In this document: in pieces, positions 1 through 9,785 of the stretch
Numbering within the stretch: position 1 is the first letter of the stretch
How the letters are laid out: each line of letters starts with the position of its first letter
Assembly: GCA_017591395.1 (NCBI GenBank)
Contig: WEDG01000371.1
Span: 62,001 to 126,000, forward strand
Source: Schistocephalus solidus
Taxonomy: Eukaryota > Platyhelminthes > Cestoda > Diphyllobothriidea > Diphyllobothriidae
Direction: 5' to 3'
DNA: 64,000 nt
The notes under the pieces: model-generated
Told to the model about the DNA's origin: nothing
Database searches by the model: none
What the model saw: only the letters and a program-made list of their open reading frames with translations
Program-made: the position numbers and the translations under genes

Positions 1-1004
1 GTGGTATCTTCTAGCTCCTAGATTTACACATTTCCATTTACTTTGTCCTTCTGCCACTTATCCGTCTCATAATTTTTAATTAACTAACTTTATTAATTAG
101 CCTTTTGGCACTAAACCACTGACCTTGCTTTTTTCCATCTATTTTTCTATACGAATTCAAATTTCCTGCATTCTCTCATTCGTTGTTTTTCTTATGCAGC
201 GTCAGGCTGCAGCTGAGGAAGTGTCACTCAATTTGTTGTGTTTAATAAATCCTGCTCTATTGGCTTGCATTAAATTCATACCGGTGAGTAAATAAATAAA
301 ATATCGTGCATTACTTTAGTAAGTTCAATTAACTTGTATTTTCGAGTTCTCTGCAATCGAGGTAGTGGGGAGACGTTTAATGGCCTTCCGAAATGAAACA
401 ATTTGTCATTTTACAGCCAATAATAAACCTCTAGCACTTATATTAAACAAACAGATGAATGTATAAATTTACTCTGTTGAAACTGAATATAATTTTAGGT
501 TAAGCAGGTTGTAAAAAAATCACTTTTTTTGCAAACCGAGTTGTTTTGTCTAACTGGTCTTCATATGGGTTCCAAAGAATTTGCATGCCCTTTTATATAT
601 TTTTGATTGGAAGTGGTGCTGAGTTAAAGAAAATATGACGAGTTATAAATTTATAGGAAATCCATGTATAACATTTACGATTAACGGATTTCTTGAAGAG
701 TTCATTGACTCATTTACGCAGCTAGGAGTACAACAGGATATTCAAAAAACATAAAGCGTAGAATGAATCAAGAAGTGCACACGTCTAGGCTCACATATTG
801 GCTAAGTACTCCTAAGCAGAGCGGATTATGAGCGGAACAAAATTGGGCCTGGATTTTCAGGCCGATTTGATGGGATCGTGAAATAGGGAACACGTGTGTT
901 TTATGACTAATTTCACTCGTTCAAGTGGTGCCAGAGTAGCTGACTTTTCTACTGTCATCTTTTTAACCTGTCATTCCAAAAAGGATAGTATCCGATTTCA
1001 GTAA
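1..1004. other. AT-rich non-coding stretch
   Basis: I see no long reading frame, exon-like block or RNA gene here. The sequence is AT-rich intergenic or intronic DNA leading into the repeat cluster that begins near position 1005. Confidence 0.5.
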
Positions 1005-1345
1005 ACTCAGTCACGAAAGCAAGTCTCCGGTGAATATCTTCTAAGGCCGACGTGCCACTTAATCGATGTAGCCGGAAACACAAGACTAAAGGTTAACGCA
1101 GACATAAAACCGTTCGAACGTGGATTTAGACGAGGTCAACCGTGTGCCCCAAAGCAAGGTGGGGCAGGGACGTTGACTTGAGCGTGAATTAAAATATAGT
1201 GATAGTAGACTCGCGTTGTTGCCCTCTCGCTTCCTCCCAACCTGGGCCCGGTGTCCTGAGCAAGTCAAGAAAACCGTAGGCGGGGAGAGAGCGCAGGTAG
1301 TTGGTGCGGCTGGAACCACCTCTAAGCGTACCACCAAACCTGGCT
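1005..1345 (+). repeat. dispersed ~370-bp repeat, copy 1 (truncated at its 3' side)
   Basis: Positions 1120-1300 align by eye, with many substitutions, to 49643-49830 on the same strand and to 3400-3600, 7340-7600 and 27600-27900 on the opposite strand. Shared blocks include the stretch around 1265 (ending in a tract like TCAAGAAAACCG) and the block around 1130 (GGTCAACCGTGTGCCCC). Upstream, 1005-1085 also matches 24530-24620. The far end of the element, present in the 3.2- and 49.9-kb copies, is missing here. The frames inside are chance frames. The family is probably a SINE or MITE; I do not recognise its name. Confidence 0.65.
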
Positions 1346-1920
1346 TGGATCCCGCGGTTTTGAGAGCCCTATAGAGGTCACATTAAGAAGGAGTCATCAC
1401 AACCCGACGCTCAGTCCGTTAGTCGGCCACTTAGCACAAAAACACAATGTACTAATCACGTGGCCCGAGTTATCCCACCAGTTGGCAACCTTCCAAGCCA
1501 TGGCTCTTAGCGCACCATAGTAGCTTCACCCACGTCAGGTTGTTTATAGTTGTGGAAATGCGCTACACCCGTGATTTCACTCTCTATCACTTCTTCGGGC
1601 CCCGAACACTGTCCTAAATGATCAGTTGTTTTCTGTGCAGAGGCTGACATCCCTCGTTTGACCGTGCCACACACAAGAGCTGGCCCACCAAACCCAAGAA
1701 CCAGGATTTCAGATGAAAGGCGTGTGAAATTAGGAAGCCACGTTATGAAGGAACCATTGCAGCCTGATAGTCAAATTACCATTCGGTCAATCCATCCAAG
1801 CACAAATGACCGACTGTGAGGTCTGTGTTCGATTGTCGGCTGGCAACCTTCCCAGTCAACTTTTTGAGTGCACCATGAAAGTCAGGTGCTATCATCACAC
1901 ACGCAGCGGAGGAGACATAA
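1330..1920 (+). repeat. two diverged tandem units, period about 360 bp
   Basis: A block near 1381-1520 recurs at 1741-1880. TGGCAACCTTCC occurs at both 1483 and 1841, followed in each copy by related sequence ending GCACCAT. The block starting near 1331 (CCACCAAACC) matches that at 1683. The two units are clearly diverged, so the duplication is old. No coding potential is seen. Confidence 0.6.
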
Positions 1921-1945
1921 GAAAATGAGCCACGGAACATAATTT

Positions 1946-3100
1946 TCACTCACGTGGGATGTTTCCTTTGTGAGCATGCTTTGTGTGATTTTGGACGCAG
2001 TCATGTCTGATGTAGCTCTTGATGAGAAGAGCAGCGGTGATGTGTAATAGCCAGCGGTGTTCTACTGCATGTGGCTGAGTAGGCACTTGCGGGATATGAA
2101 TGTGCATGGACAGTGCAGAAAGGTGAGCTGGGTGTATGTTGGTGCACCGAGCAGACTGGGATGGATTCTCGAGTGGCCGTACATGCCGATGCAAGTCATA
2201 CATCATGGATCGGAATAAGGACAGGCTGAGATCGAAGCTCCAATTTCTGGTGGTAGGTGCGGTGGTTATGACGTTGATGGTTGACGGGTGGGTGGAAGTC
2301 GTCCCAATGGTGGTGCATGTGGGGAAGTGCAGTTATTTATTACCGTCGCTATGGTCGACGTGGGGATCGTGAGAGGAAGGATAGCATCGGTTACTGAGAG
2401 CAGCGGGGCATCGAGAATGTGATCACTGGGGATAGGCCTGCCCGTCGTCGCGAACACCACGGAGGTTGAGGTGGGGGTTTCGAGAATGGTTAGGTAAAAG
2501 GAGAATTTTAGTTTTCCCAGGAGTTGCTGCATTATGTCTTTAGATGACCAACCAGACCATTTCAAACACAGAATGTTTGTTAGCCACGTGCGCATGTTGG
2601 CGTTTCGGATCAGAGTCGCTTGTGATTTGGGCTTTGGCAGTGCTTGGACTTTGGCAGTGCTTGGGCTTTGGCAGTGCTTATTCAATTTGCTTTATAAATT
2701 GTTGCTCCAGGCACCACTTCTCTTCTCCAGGTCAATGGGTTCTGGGTGAGGTTCGGGCAAAGTCTCCGGATTAAGGACCAATCGTTTTAGATATGCCTCA
2801 TGATGCCCTTGTAGCGTCATGTTTGTCCTCCCTGTCAGCGAGCACCCGTAGCGCAATGCCCGTAAAATATTCGTTTGCGTAACCAGGTGGCGTCCATACT
2901 CACTAAGTGACAGGTCTATCGCAGGTGCTTCAGAATGGCGTGAATGTTGAGGGTTCCGGTCTGATCCACAACGTTCGTGTTTGGGATCCTGTTCAGCCAT
3001 CTCAGATTCTATATTCTGCAGAGAAGGCCGATATGGAGGGGATTTATTCTCCTGGGTTGGCTGGAGTAGAGGATGCAGGTCTCCTTTCCACACAGACGTA
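1946..3100 (-). pseudogene. retroelement-derived frames, probably 3' part of a LINE
   Basis: Three minus-strand frames (3093-2692, 2685-2266, 2206-1946) run in the same direction as the LINE reverse transcriptase at 3.7-5.3 kb. The 2685-2266 frame ends in a Ser/Thr/Pro-rich, low-complexity tail. Such tails, followed by zinc-finger sequence, are known downstream of the RT in LINEs of diphyllobothriid tapeworms. No zinc finger survives here. A dispersed repeat (3228-3690) separates these frames from the RT. I do not recognise a specific domain, and membership of the same LINE copy is inference. Confidence 0.35.
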
Positions 3101-3227
3101 CCGTCAAGTTGACCACCTGTATATCTTCAAGTTGGTGTTCATTTGAAGGCAGGGGTGATTCAAAATGGAGTCCCGCAACCTGCCAAAGGCTGATTAGCTT
3201 TGTGAATTCGAATAGCAACCTCTTTGT

Positions 3228-3690
3228 CGACCCTTAACGGGACCTGTTGTAGATGCATTGGACCAACACGGGGGCCACATCAGAGCATGGCAGGCGTTAT
3301 TCGGGTTGAAATAGCATAACAAATGCCGAACATGAGGGTATGGTGATACGCCTAGGAGTGGCTAGGGCCTAGGGATCCCGGCCGCGCCAGCCACCTACGC
3401 CCTCTCCCATCTCCGGTCTTCTTGAGCCTGTCTTGAAAAGTGGGCTCAGGTGGGAGGGATGAGAGAGTGCGGTAGCTGCAGCGCAAGGCTAATATCACTT
3501 AAAACTAATCCACGCGCAAGTCACCATTCCTATACCACCCTTCTGTGGAGCATACCGTGGACATCGTTGAACTATGACGGTCGAACTGATGTATGTGAGT
3601 GTGCTTCCTGGGTAAGTGAAGATGTTCACAGTTACGACTTGGCTGGCGTTGGCATTGATTCAGCGAGTGTTTTATTCTATATGCCGTGAC
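3228..3690 (-). repeat. dispersed ~370-bp repeat, copy 2 (reverse orientation)
   Basis: The reverse complement aligns along most of its length with 49641-50015. Matching landmarks are the block at 3245-3260 (GTTGTAGATGCATTGGACC, the complement of the end of the 49.98-kb copy), the CCTCATGTTCGG block near 3330, CTCCGGTCTTCTTGAG near 3411 and CACCCTTCTGTGGAGCATAC near 3535. Together with the 49.6-kb copy it defines both ends of the element. It lies between the RT remnant and the 3' frames of the neighbouring LINE, so it may have inserted into that LINE. Confidence 0.7.
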
Positions 3691-3723
3691 CTGTGGTGAG
3701 TAACCATAGTTCATGAACAGTAG

Positions 3724-5295
3724 TCATGGATAGGTGCTTTGCGGCCCACAAACGCCAGATTTTGAGAAGACACCTGGCATTCCTGCAGTACCATCCCGTT
3801 TATCACGATAGGCGTCCATTAGCACGGCAAAGAACATGAGACCAAAGATGATGGGAGTAAACACATAGCCCCGCTTAACTCCATTGGCCACTACGATTGC
3901 TTCAAAGAGTGCCCCATTTTCGATGACGTGCATCGTCATCCCATCGTGGAGCTGTTACAATTTCAGCAGATCCCTCACAACAGCCGAATTCCTGCATGAT
4001 TTTCCACAGTCTATTGAGATTTGATACGTTAAAAACTTTCGTCTGATCAACGAATATAGTGTAAAGGTATGTTTGCCTCTTCTGGTACTCAACTTGCAGC
4101 TGGCTAGCAGTGACGATTTTGTCGGTTGTTCCACGGTGTTTTCGGAAGCCAAATTGGATTTCCTGAAGGATACCCGATTTTAGGTGTCTGGTAAGACAAT
4201 AAGGAAGAACGCCGGCAAACATCTTTCCGAATATGTTGGGCAGTGAGATGTCTCTGTGGCTATCACAAATATACTGGTTCAATTTCCGCTTGTAGAGATC
4301 GATAACGGTTGCGTCCTTGAAATCCTGAGGAACCTGATATTGGCGCCACATACGTCGGTAACCGCCACGTTTTTAGACTTCGTCCGGCATCGCGTCGGAT
4401 CCCCTTGATTCCCCAATGTAGGTTGGTTGCATGGCTTGGATGGTTTCTATGAGAGAATGCTGGAGATACAGGTTACTTAGAATTTTTGTCTTGAGGGAGG
4501 AGGTTTTGTCGGCGTCGGAGATTCCTGAAAAGTGGTTGAGGAAACTTCGGAAGTGCTCGCCTCAGCGCTTCAGAATTTGTGATTACATCGTCAGAAATTT
4601 TGCTCAAAAGGTGCTGAGCCGCGACGAGGTTCCCTTACCGTAGATGGCCCTGGTGGGTTCTAAGAAGTTATTCTTTTCCTTGCGGTCCGCGTACCCTTGA
4701 ATTTCCTCGGCCTTGTGAGCTATCCAGGCGCTGTGTATCGCCTAAAACCGCTGCTGCACAAGGTGACGTCATCTGAAGAAGGCTGTTTTGTTGGCATTGG
4801 TCCGCCTGTCCATGCCTATTCTGCTCAGCGAGTAGGTTGTTGATATCGGCGTCGTTGTCACCAAACCACTCCTGGAGATGATGTCGAGCGCATCCGAGGA
4901 CATCGAGGGTCATGGCCTTAAAGGCCTTCCGTCTCTCCACGATGGCATTAAGGCTTACTGGACGCCTCCCTCGAAGTCGACGTTGGAGCCTCATCTTGTA
5001 GATAACGAGGCTGTGGTACGTCCAACCAGTGGCGTCACAAATCACTTTTGTCACTAGTATTTCCTGTCGACATCACCTTTGAACGATACCATAGTCTAGC
5101 AGCTGCCAGCGCAGCGACAAATGTACATCAATGTTTTCTTTCGCTTCGAAAGGCCGAATGAGGTGCCGGTCAGCTGAAGATGGTGCTCAGCGCAGATGCA
5201 CAGAAGACCATTGGAACACAGCACTCCCTTCTAGGCAGTGTCGGTTGTCCCAACGCGGGCAGTGTAGCCGCCAAGACAACCAATTTTCTTCTTAA
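3724..5295 (-). mobile_element. decayed LINE (endonuclease/reverse transcriptase), minus strand
   Basis: This is a non-LTR retrotransposon remnant. Read from high to low coordinate it shows: endonuclease C-terminal part (5295-5090, with a degraded NARVGT-like segment and a CAEHHLQLT segment); the end of the endonuclease and the linker (5054-4668, DATGWTYHSLVIYKMRL, then WFGDNDADINNLLAEQN); and the reverse transcriptase N-terminal half (4351-3902, VPQDFKDATVIDLYKRK, then FGFRKHRGTTDKI and a FVDQTKVFNVSN block equivalent to RT motif A). The 3939-3724 frame continues the RT (VANGVKRGYVFTPIIFGLMF). Frameshifts and stops separate the pieces, and the YADD motif C is absent. I recognise the family as one abundant in diphyllobothriid tapeworms. 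It is an inactive fossil copy. Confidence 0.8.
3902..4351 (-). pseudogene. LINE reverse transcriptase fragment
   Basis: The 149-residue frame covers the fingers and palm region of a LINE RT. It starts near WRQYQVPQDFKDATVIDLYKR, has the RDISLPNIFGKMFAGVL and FGFRKHRGTTDKI blocks, and ends near the motif A region (FVDQTKVFNVSN), where a catalytic Asp would be expected but is preserved only loosely. It joins the endonuclease linker upstream by a frameshift and the 3939-3724 frame downstream by another. It is a dead copy. Confidence 0.8.
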
Positions 5296-5299
5296 ATAG

Positions 5300-6650
5300 C
5301 AATTGAATATGCTCACAAAAACTGTACATGATGAACCAACTGTTTGCTAGTATGAAATTCGGCCGCATTTGGTCACGTTTTCCACTTAATTTTTCAGCGT
5401 CTTCTTACAAAGTTCACTGTCATATTAAGAATTATCCATTGGGCCTGACCTGAAATACCCAATAAGAATCTTTAATTGAAGCACAGTTGTCAATTTTACT
5501 TAAAGTTTTATGAAAATATTGAACTTGCCTTGGCGGTAGCTGTTCCGAATGCCTAACCTAAGTATTTTATGTGTAGCAAAAAGGATAAACGATACTTATA
5601 TTCAAAAAGACTATCTTTAGCTGCAACCCTTGACACTTCACTAGCATTCTTAATGACATCATGAATCTAGTTTTTCTTAGAGGATATTAATATGAGCACG
5701 CATTAACTGAACGTACTGGTAATTAAAAACCCACCTTACTTCGATGGAATAAAAAAGGCATGGATGCGGAGTGATGGCTTTGCTATTGCATTTTTTCATC
5801 TTTTAACTTGTTTAGAGGAGTTATGTGGCGCGAAATCCCAATGTTATCGTGCACGGTAGATCAGTTAAATTTGATGGCATTAATACTATTAAAACCAAGA
5901 TCAATTGTCGGATATTGATTGACCAGCTAAAAAGCTTTACCATAGATAATTGAAGAAACTTTCAAATAATGGCTATTGCTGCCCTGATTGTTATTTAAAA
6001 TAGCGAAATTGGAAATTTTTGATGAGCACACTCGCATGGGAGGGGTTTGGTAGTTTGACTGATTTGAGCTGTGTCTGCACATGTAGCATGACCTCAAAGC
6101 GGTTTCAGCAGAAATCCCTTTCAGCCATTTGGCATTCATTCATTGTTTGACGGTTACCGTAAAGTATGTTGACTATTTTCTTGTTACAGAATCGAATTCA
6201 TATGCTACATCGTACATCACAAGCACACGATAAAATTCGTTAAACATTTGGTAGTTAACTTCGTCTCATCTGTTGGGTCAGGCATTGGCCTCTCCTAGCT
6301 AAGAATGCTTGCACTGGCCCTGATACGATGGTGGGCATTCCGCCTCATGAGAAATTGGCACAAAGTTTACAACAGTCTTCTATCCACTGTGGATTGTTTT
6401 GCTGCGGTCCTGACTTTACATGTCTTCATTGGTATAAGCTGTGTATGGCAAGCTGTGAGAATGGACGTCTTTCCATAATTTGTCTCGCCTGTTTCAAACG
6501 GACACTACGAAAGAGCACAGTAACTCTAATTAGAACGGTGTTCAGAAGCAAGTGGCTGAGAAATGCTGAGGTATTTTGGAAGATTTGAGAGGAGCGTCGA
6601 TCATGGGTCTAAATCGTAAAGGAATACGGTTGCTTAAGGTAATACCTTCA
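5300..6650. other. no gene recognised
   Basis: Only short frames without recognisable motifs occur here. The sequence is moderately AT-rich. I found no exon with convincing borders, no RNA gene and no clear repeat boundary. Confidence 0.4.
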
Positions 6651-6654
6651 TTTC

Positions 6655-7060
6655 CTAGGCATTTGTATAAAATGTATATTAACAGTCAGTGAATGAATTT
6701 GGGGAAAGTTTTGAGTCACTTAAAAGTTAAAATCGCTTAAATTGATAATTTTTCGAGTATATTTTGCAAAGGCTAGGGACAAAAAGAGAAGCTAGTACTC
6801 TGTCTGCAATATTACATTAAAACAAAAGACGGTCAGCTTGAAGTTGTAATTTTTTGTCGTGAGAACTGCCTGTCAACTTATTTTTTTTTCTCTGGCGTGA
6901 GCGAAAGCTTTTGAAAAATTCCTCTGCGTTTATTGGTCAAAGGCTGTTTTTGTTCAAAGGGCAGGTGTTGCCGGTGGTTTTCTCAATGTCCAATGAAACA
7001 ATAATTAAAGAGGAGGATAAGTAAATAATTTATATTCAACATGAAAACCAAATTTTTGAT
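6655..7060 (+). repeat. old dispersed repeat, copy A (partner at 26.2-26.6 kb)
   Basis: Several ordered blocks are shared with 26225-26600 on the same strand. They are a GAGTCACTT...TTAAATTG block (near 6712 and 26270), a GCAAAGGCTAGGGACAAA-type block with ACTCTG (near 6765 and 26337), and CTCAATGTCCAA.. followed by ATAATTAAA and GTGAATAATT-like sequence (near 6984 and 26539). Spacing is conserved over about 400 bp, which argues for a common ancestor rather than chance. No coding frame is conserved. Confidence 0.5.
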
Positions 7061-7264
7061 AAAAATAAAAAAATTCATGCAAAAAATGGTACCAAATCTT
7101 TCTATAATGAGCCAGAATTTTGTAACTTAATGACCCTAAAATTAGTTTTAATGTGTTTGGTATCTTTTTCGATATTTCGATTTATCCTTGCGCACGCTGA
7201 CATGAAAAAAGATGATCGATATATTAAAAGGAAATTCGTGAATATTGATTACTAACAACTTACT

Positions 7265-7700
7265 CTAAAACCGGTCTGCAGGCCACATATCCCTAATCTG
7301 ACTTTCCTTACTACTCCTCAAGCACTGGTGCCTCACCTTTATCTTACTTCGTTCGGCGCGGAGACAGCATGGTGTAGGTTGCCTCTCCGGCAACATTGCA
7401 AGAGCCCAGCTAAAAAATTTCTCTCTCTTCCTCAACACTCCCTCAATCTTTCTTTAGTTGAGCTGCCTCCAACCTCGCCTCCGGTCGGCCTGACTTTTTC
7501 ATGAGAGAGGGTTTTTATATGTGAAGGGGACTTCACGCGCATGTCACAGCCCCTGTTTGCTGTGGGTCACATAGTATACATTGCCGAAATCAACAGACAC
7601 ACAGTATGTATTAAGTCAATCTTCAAGGCATACCCCACTGGAAACTGCTGGTATATTTGGAATCATTATCTGAATAAACGCTAGCCTCACGACAAGTCCG
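7265..7700 (-). repeat. dispersed ~370-bp repeat, copy 3 (diverged)
   Basis: The block around 7480 (GCCTCCGGTCGGCCTGACT) matches 27731 and 3411. The block at 7535-7575 (CACGCGCATGTCACAG...TGTGGGTCACA) matches 3510-3560. The following part, near 7630 (CAAGGCATACCCCACTGG...GCTGGTATATTTGG), matches 27925-27965, so this branch of the family carries extra sequence beyond the ~370-bp core. It is strongly diverged. Confidence 0.55.
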
Positions 7701-8547
7701 GACTTTGTGTTTGTTGCAAAATATCGTTATCATTGCACCATAGAATCAAATACACTGGTTGTAATTAAGAATATAAATACCCAAGTGGAATAGAATTTGC
7801 TGACCTAGATCAAGTTTAATATGAATAATAGACATGACTTGCTTCCCGACCACCCAAAATGCTTGAATGAACTGACTGAAAGAATGCTGAGAGTTTTAAT
7901 CATTGAGTAAAACACTAATGGTATATAACAATGATGTTTATTTTTTGTAAATATTGAATAATCCAGTGGTTCTTAACAAGGTGCTGGTAAAATGCTCTTG
8001 TATGTATTGGAGTAAAGCTGACCACAGAGTACTTGCACGGAATTGTGAAATTTCATGGAATTTATGTTTTAACAGGTAAACGAATAGTCACATTTGGAGA
8101 ATGTACTTATACATGGTAAGCAGGAAGAGGAACGAGGAAAATCTCTTGAACTATTTTTTATGATATTTTTGAAGTTACATATGCATTATAAGTCAGGCAA
8201 GTACCGCATACAGCTCAATATCACTGAAGAAAATGCTTGAAAGCAAGCCCGGTTTGCAGGCCACTCTAAACTACTTATAGCGAGATTCAGCCCAAACACC
8301 AACAGATGTTAGACAATAACTTTCAATAGTAATATTATTTGGAAAAAACCTAGTTCTATTCAATAAGTTGTAGGACATTTAGCCTCAATTACTGTACTTT
8401 TTGTCGATTTCCGTAAAACGTTTACCTTCAGTTTAGCTTTTAAGCTGGTTTGTAAGTTGGTTGCGTGTTTTATGAATGTGGCTTTTCGGTTTAGCTGCGA
8501 AAGGCCACACAGTTTCTTACAGTTACTTTTTAGGTATTGAAGAAACT

Positions 8548-8882
8548 TCACAGAAATGCACCTGCACGCACGTTTCTCACGCTGAATGCCACGAACGATG
8601 CTCGACTATATACCGCATTGACTGTGGCCACAGAGCTCTCGTCAGATCTGATCGATCCATGTCTGCTCAGCTCTTATCTATCTTTCTCTTGAAGCTGATT
8701 GCACAGAATATTGCTAAGCTGGACGGGAGGCTATAAATGCATGCAGCTTTTCATATCACTTTTGCTTGGAATACACTTTCACTAGCTGATCATGTTGTCT
8801 TACTCTAGCACGTTGGGGTTGGGTTCCGTCGATAAAGCATACGCTTCGTACGTCATTTAAGTACCGGGCCGGGTCATAACAA
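8548..8882 (+). repeat. 5' LTR of a Gypsy retrotransposon (left end truncated)
   Basis: Positions 8548-8734 match 18007-18197 closely, apart from a short insertion in the second copy. Both contain AGAAATGCACCTGC, TTTCTCACGCTG, CCGCATTGACT, CTCTCGTCAGATCTGA, GCTCAGCTCTTATCTATCTT and a GACGGGAGG block. A TATA-like CTATAAATG follows at about 8730, consistent with an LTR promoter. The right end is placed at about 8880, where ATAACA is followed after three bases by TGGAAACGCAG, a possible primer-binding site. The left part of the LTR, present at 17974-18006 in the other copy, does not align here, so this LTR is truncated or diverged. Confidence 0.7.
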
Positions 8883-8908
8883 TTTGGAAACGCAGTTTCT
8901 AACTTACG

Positions 8909-9544
8909 ATGGCTGACGAGTACGCTGACTTGAAGCAGATGTTGCAGCAGCAGTTGTAGCTAATGGAGGCCCTTACCGTTAAGCTATCCAACTCATCCCT
9001 GGGCCGATAGAGCTCCGCTGGATGTTCACAATCCGTCGATCACATTGCCGGCAGCATGACTGAATTCCCTTATGACTCGCAGGCACATATCACCTTTGAT
9101 TCCTGGTACAAGCGATACGATGACTTGTTCTCTGTCTATCTGACAGCCCAGGGCGATGCATGAAAGGTGCGACTCCTACTTCGCCAACTGGGCCCTGCCG
9201 AGCACGAACGCTATACTTACTTTATCCTTCTCAAGAACCCACGAGAAATCACTTTCGCGGACACGTTGAAGACGTTGTCGCAGATTTTTGTTGAGCAGTC
9301 GTCCTTGTTCAACACTCGATTCCAGTGCCTGCAACGGTGCAAACGGGAATCCGACGATTTCATCACGTATGCGGGCATTGTCAATCGCGAGTGTAGGCGT
9401 TTCAGGTCGGTTCTCTCACAGGAGAACAGATTCAATGCCTCATATTTCTCTGCGGTCTCCAGTCCCCCATGGATGCTGACATCCGTACACGTCTCCTGTC
9501 TCAAGTGCAACAGAACAGCACAGTCACACTCCGAGAGATGGCTC
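8909..9544 (+). pseudogene. gag of the Gypsy element, 5' part
   Basis: This would encode the capsid precursor of the retrotransposon. A start at 8909 (MADEYADLKQMLQQQL) is followed at once by an in-frame stop. A better preserved frame runs at about 9055-9160, and then at 9167-9544 (LLRQLGPAEHERYTYFILLKNPREI, then FVEQSSLFNTRFQCLQ). That last frame is a recognisable flatworm Gypsy gag segment, including the SSLFNTRF block and DDFITYAGIVNRECRRF. The frame is cut at MAQ (9541-9546) by the nested LINE; gag resumes after it at about 14455 with LINLKYNSAMI. Confidence 0.75.
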
Positions 9545-9785
9545 AGTTCAGTTCAGTTCAGTTTTATTAAGGGAAATATAAGCGAAGCCTTTGAGCTCCC
9601 TATTGATGTCAGTGACACTGTAAATTAAAAAGGCTGACATATAATGGACGTTGGATAAAGGGTTATCTCCCGGACACACTGCAGGGCATCGGACAAACAA
9701 TTATAAAATAATGTTACTCAAAAATCGGGAGTAGTATGTTATATGACGCGAAAACTGTGGATGGGAATATGTTTCGGGAAATGTG

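Noticed and set aside
1086..1337. Minus-strand 83-codon frame
   Set aside because: Lies inside the dispersed repeat, and the other copies do not keep the frame.
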